From positions 1,696,501 through 1,707,500 of the forward strand of contig JACVTC010000009.1 of NCBI GenBank assembly GCA_016946835.1: a stretch of 11,000 nucleotides of DNA. Reading direction: 5' to 3'. The position numbers and the translations under genes are program-made. This document shows positions 8,934-11,000 of the stretch, piece after piece (the stretch's first letter is position 1; each line of letters starts with the position of its first letter). Under the pieces are notes generated by a model. The model ran no database searches and had not been told where the DNA came from. It saw only the letters and a list, made by a program, of their open reading frames with translations. This stretch comes from Neocallimastix lanati (nom. inval.) (taxonomy: Eukaryota > Neocallimastigomycota > Neocallimastigomycetes > Neocallimastigales > Neocallimastigaceae).

Positions 8934-9017
8934 AATAATCAATAATCAATAATCAATAATCAATAATCAATAATCAATAATCAATAATCAATAATCAATA
9001 ATCAATAATCAATAATC
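8934..9017. repeat. (AATAATC)12 heptamer array
   Basis: Twelve perfect tandem copies of AATAATC follow the AAATAAT patch directly. The unit differs from the neighbouring AATAATA register by a single A to C change. C is otherwise rare here, so a single mutant unit was amplified. After 9017 the C is lost and the sequence ends in AATAATAATAAT. Confidence 0.98.
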
Positions 9018-9539
9018 AATAATAATAATATGAAAAGTTTTTGTATTAAAAAAAAATTTTTTTTTCATATAAAAAATGATATTTTTTTACTTATTTATTT
9101 TTCTTTTTTTTTCTTTTTGTAAAATTATTTTACTTTCATAATTACTTTATATTATTTAATATCTTTCTTTATTATTATTATTTTTTATTTGTAAATAATT
9201 ATTAATAAAAAAATTAAACGAACTTCGTTATTCATTATTAATATAAAAAATTGTTTATATTTATATAAATTAGTTTTCTTAATGATAGAGAACGTTATTA
9301 ACAACTACTAAATAAAAATAACATTTAACTATATCTTCACATAAAATATTTATTTATAAATAAATATATGCTTTTTTTTATTATTCGTTATAAAAAAAAG
9401 TTAGTAAAAATTAATTATAACAAAAAAAAAAACAAAAAAAAACTCAATGTATTTTAATATAATATTTAAAATATTTAAATGTATATATTGAATAATAAAT
9501 ATTAATAATTAATTTTATTTTAATATAATTAATAAATAG
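9018..9539. other. Gene-free A/T-rich non-coding DNA
   Basis: No coding segment is seen. An A9T9 dyad lies at 9048-9065. A 13-base inverted repeat, AACGAA-C-TTCGTT, lies at 9217-9229; its two CG dinucleotides are unusual for this DNA. Nothing else stands out. Confidence 0.75.
9048..9065. repeat. A9T9 dyad
   Basis: Nine A followed by nine T, then CATATAAAAAATG. It is the second perfect 18-bp example of the dyads that also occur at 2431, 3598 and 6466. Confidence 0.9.
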
Positions 9540-10057
9540 GTAAAAGCCATTTCATATATATATATAAAAATTATATATTTAGAGCGAATTATTACCAAAT
9601 TATCAAAATCAATAAAAAAAAAAAAAAAATAAAAATAACTAGATATTCAATTTTTTTAATATCGTTTATCAAAATTATAATATTAAAAAATTAAAAATAT
9701 AATTCAAAATAGAAATAGAATATTAAATAGTATATCATAGTAATAACGACTCACATCTTAAAAAATACAAAAAATAAAATCATAAATAAACAAAAAATTT
9801 TATATTGAAAAAAAAATACAAAAAAATACAAACTATCAAATATAGTAACGTACAGAATAAAAATAGTTACCTTTTATTTTGTACTAAACATAATTGCTTA
9901 AATAATTAAATTATAATTAATTTAAGATTTTATCAAAATTTATATATTTATATATATATAAATACCTTTTTTTTTATTTTTTAATTTGTTATTATCTTTT
10001 TTCCTTTTTTTTTTTTTTTTATTATTATTATTATTATTTTTTTTTCACTTGGTAGTT
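9540..10057 (+). promoter_or_regulatory. Likely promoter and 5' UTR region of the downstream gene
   Basis: This stretch lies immediately upstream of the gene that starts at 10058. It has slightly more G/C than the DNA to its left (for example AGAGCG at about 9581, AACGAC at about 9746 and AACGTACAG at about 9848). TATA-like sequence (TATATATAAATA) ends about 94 bp before the ATG. A T16 run (10005-10020), five ATT repeats and a further T-rich stretch lie just before the start codon. Poly-T tracts upstream of genes can act as nucleosome-excluding promoter elements in A/T-rich eukaryotes. TATA-like words are common throughout this window, so the assignment rests on position, not on a specific site. 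Confidence 0.4.
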
Positions 10058-11000
10058 ATGGCTTCTATTATTAATAAAAATTCTATCACTTCAACTCATA
10101 CATTACTTACCAATTCTTCCAAAGGTAAAAAACAGTCGAAAGCATCTAAAGGCTCTTCAAACAACGTAATTTTATTTTTTTTTTTTATAATCTAAAATAA
10201 ATAATATTTCTTATTTTTTTTTAATAAATGAAAACTATATTTGATATTAGAAATTATATATATATTAATATTTTTATTTTATTTTATCTCTCCTTTTCTC
10301 TTTCTCTCTCTCTTTTTTTTTTTTTTTTTGATAATTTATATATACATATATTTGATATAAAAAGATTCTTGAGAATGAAATAAATAGAAGCTTAAAATCT
10401 TTTGGATTAAATATATCCACAAAATCATTAAATAATAATAATAATCTTTGTAAATCATCATTATCAAATTCACAAAACATTAATAATTTATTCAAATTAA
10501 CTTCTCCTACAACACCTACTTTGTTAAGTCCAACACCAAAAAAGCAAAGTAGCATTATTTACATTCATTCTAAAGACTACTCAAATGATTCTGATTCTGA
10601 AAATATATCCTCAAAACCAACGGAAACGGAATCTATTCCTTCTGAACCTGTTACACCTTCTATTATTACCCCAAAAAATAGTAATAAAAATAATCTTAAT
10701 TTAAACATTAATTTATTATTAAAGGATATTAAAGCCTTAAATTTCAAATATAAAAATCATAATAACTTTGAAAATATTGAATCATTAAATAACGACAACA
10801 ACAACAATAATAATAAAATCAATAATAATATTATTATTAAAAACGATAATACTAATACTAATACTAATAATAATAATAATGATATTATTAAAAACAATAA
10901 TAAGAAAATCATGGCTAATGGTGAAAATAAGATTGATTCTTCAAAAGATCCAATTACTAATGCAATGTCATCATTAACCGTGGAATATCAAAGTTTAATT
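10058..11000 (+). CDS. Spliced gene for an Asn/Ser/Thr-Pro-rich protein of unknown function (5' part, runs off the window)
   Basis: Two exons are inferred. Exon 1 (10058-10165) encodes 36 residues starting MASIINKNS and ends in phase 0 at a GTAATT donor. Exon 2 is open from about 10365 to the window edge, giving about 248 residues in total. ATG 10058 has G at -3 and +4, and the frame has a stop at 9959 with no earlier ATG after it. Numbering assumes the 10365 acceptor. Visible features are a basic Lys/Ser patch (residues 22-31), Asn5 (59-63), a proline-directed cluster with three S/T-P sites ending SPTPKK (83-96), an acidic SNDSDSEN segment (109-116), further T-P sites at 133 and 138, a leucine-rich stretch (about 149-162), and Asn-rich low complexity (178-208). 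Asn codons mix AAT and AAC. There is no signal peptide or membrane segment. The S/T-P and acidic Ser sites suggest a phosphorylated, disordered N-terminal region. I recognise no family, and the domain that defines function probably lies past 11000. Confidence 0.8.
10166..10364 (+). other. Intron 1 of the Asn-rich protein gene
   Basis: The donor is AAC|GTAATT at 10166. The coding frame upstream runs into TAA 27 bases later, and composition falls back to A/T. Exon 2 lies in a different frame, with an in-frame TGA at 10353-10355, so the acceptor must lie after that and be phase 0. Two acceptors fit: AAAAG ending at 10364 (intron 199 bp) and TTGAG ending at 10373 (intron 208 bp). The better-looking TAG at 10385-10387 breaks the frame. 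A 43-base C/T tract (10287-10329) provides the polypyrimidine signal. Confidence 0.7.
10287..10329 (+). repeat. Intronic polypyrimidine tract (CT-rich, ending in T18)
   Basis: The 43 bases contain only C and T, with TCTCTCTC repeats followed by 18 T. The tract ends about 35 bp before the nearest frame-compatible acceptor, which is reasonable for a splice-site pyrimidine tract if the branch point lies in or near TTGATAATTTA (10329-10339). It could also act as a CT-rich internal promoter element. Confidence 0.7.

Noticed and set aside
7784-9017. CRISPR array or telomere repeat
   Set aside because: The repeats are contiguous seven-base units with no unique spacers, so this is not CRISPR. The unit lacks the G-rich strand of telomeric repeats.
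9986-10057. N-terminal extension of exon 1 from a TTG codon at 9986
   Set aside because: It would use a non-ATG start and encode only Phe/Leu from poly-T. ATG 10058 is the first ATG after the in-frame stop at 9959 and has a good context.
1-10057. tRNA, rRNA or other structured RNA genes
   Set aside because: No stretch of 70 or more bases has the G/C content or paired arms such genes need, and I saw no conserved tRNA loop words.
1-10057. Transposon remnants
   Set aside because: I found no coding remnant, long terminal repeats or convincing terminal inverted repeats with target-site duplications. The only hint is the shared T-run flank reported as a weak finding.
10274-10555. Minus-strand open frame of about 93 codons
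   Set aside because: It lies antisense to the intron end and exon 2 of the + strand gene, whose codon pattern is clearly on the + strand.
10911-10913. Start of a separate gene at ATG 10911
   Set aside because: The same frame is open and protein-like for more than 500 bases upstream, so this methionine is internal to exon 2 in the simplest model.

Overview
The window looks like a gene-poor, extremely AT-rich piece of a eukaryotic nuclear genome. Bases 1 to about 10,050 are almost pure A/T. They hold long homopolymers (a run of 43 T, another of 36 T), TA tracts, AT-only microsatellites and many stop codons in every frame. I can support only one gene: the 5' part of a spliced protein-coding gene on the + strand, starting at 10058 and leaving the window at 11000. 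There is no bacterial-style gene packing, and I see no tRNA, rRNA, CRISPR array or recognisable transposase or reverse transcriptase.

Organism (inference): the best fit is an anaerobic gut fungus (Neocallimastigomycota). The reasons are near-A/T-only non-coding DNA, about 10 kb without a gene, a coding region with clearly higher GC (exon 1 is 33 of 108 bases G or C), GT-AG splicing, Asn-rich low-complexity protein segments, and mixed use of TCT/TCA/TCC, ACT/ACA/ACC and CCT/CCA codons. Plasmodium and Dictyostelium share much of this, but their usual intergenic distances are much shorter and Dictyostelium prefers A-ending Ser/Pro/Thr codons more strongly. I put gut fungus at about 0.6.

Layout. 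1-7140: non-coding A/T DNA with homopolymers, a 12-copy AAAT array (1320-1369), two small tandem duplications (2477-2548 and 3271-3328), a few perfect palindromes and several A-run/T-run dyads. 7141-7412: A/G-biased tract. 7784-8515: a heptamer array (AAATAAT) with 49 exact copies between 7784 and 8182, broken at roughly 58-77 bp intervals by a TGAAT-containing variant unit, then fading into degenerate copies. 8862-9017: a second patch of the same heptamer that passes into 12 perfect copies of a point variant, AATAATC. 9018-10057: A/T spacer and the likely promoter/5' UTR of the gene. 10058-11000: exon 1 (36 codons), an intron of about 200 bp with a strong polypyrimidine tract, and the start of exon 2 (about 212 codons in the window).

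The gene encodes a Ser/Thr/Pro/Asn-rich, probably disordered N-terminal region that I cannot assign to a family. No multi-gene system is visible. The most distinctive structure is the heptamer satellite with its higher-order periodicity and homogenised variant.
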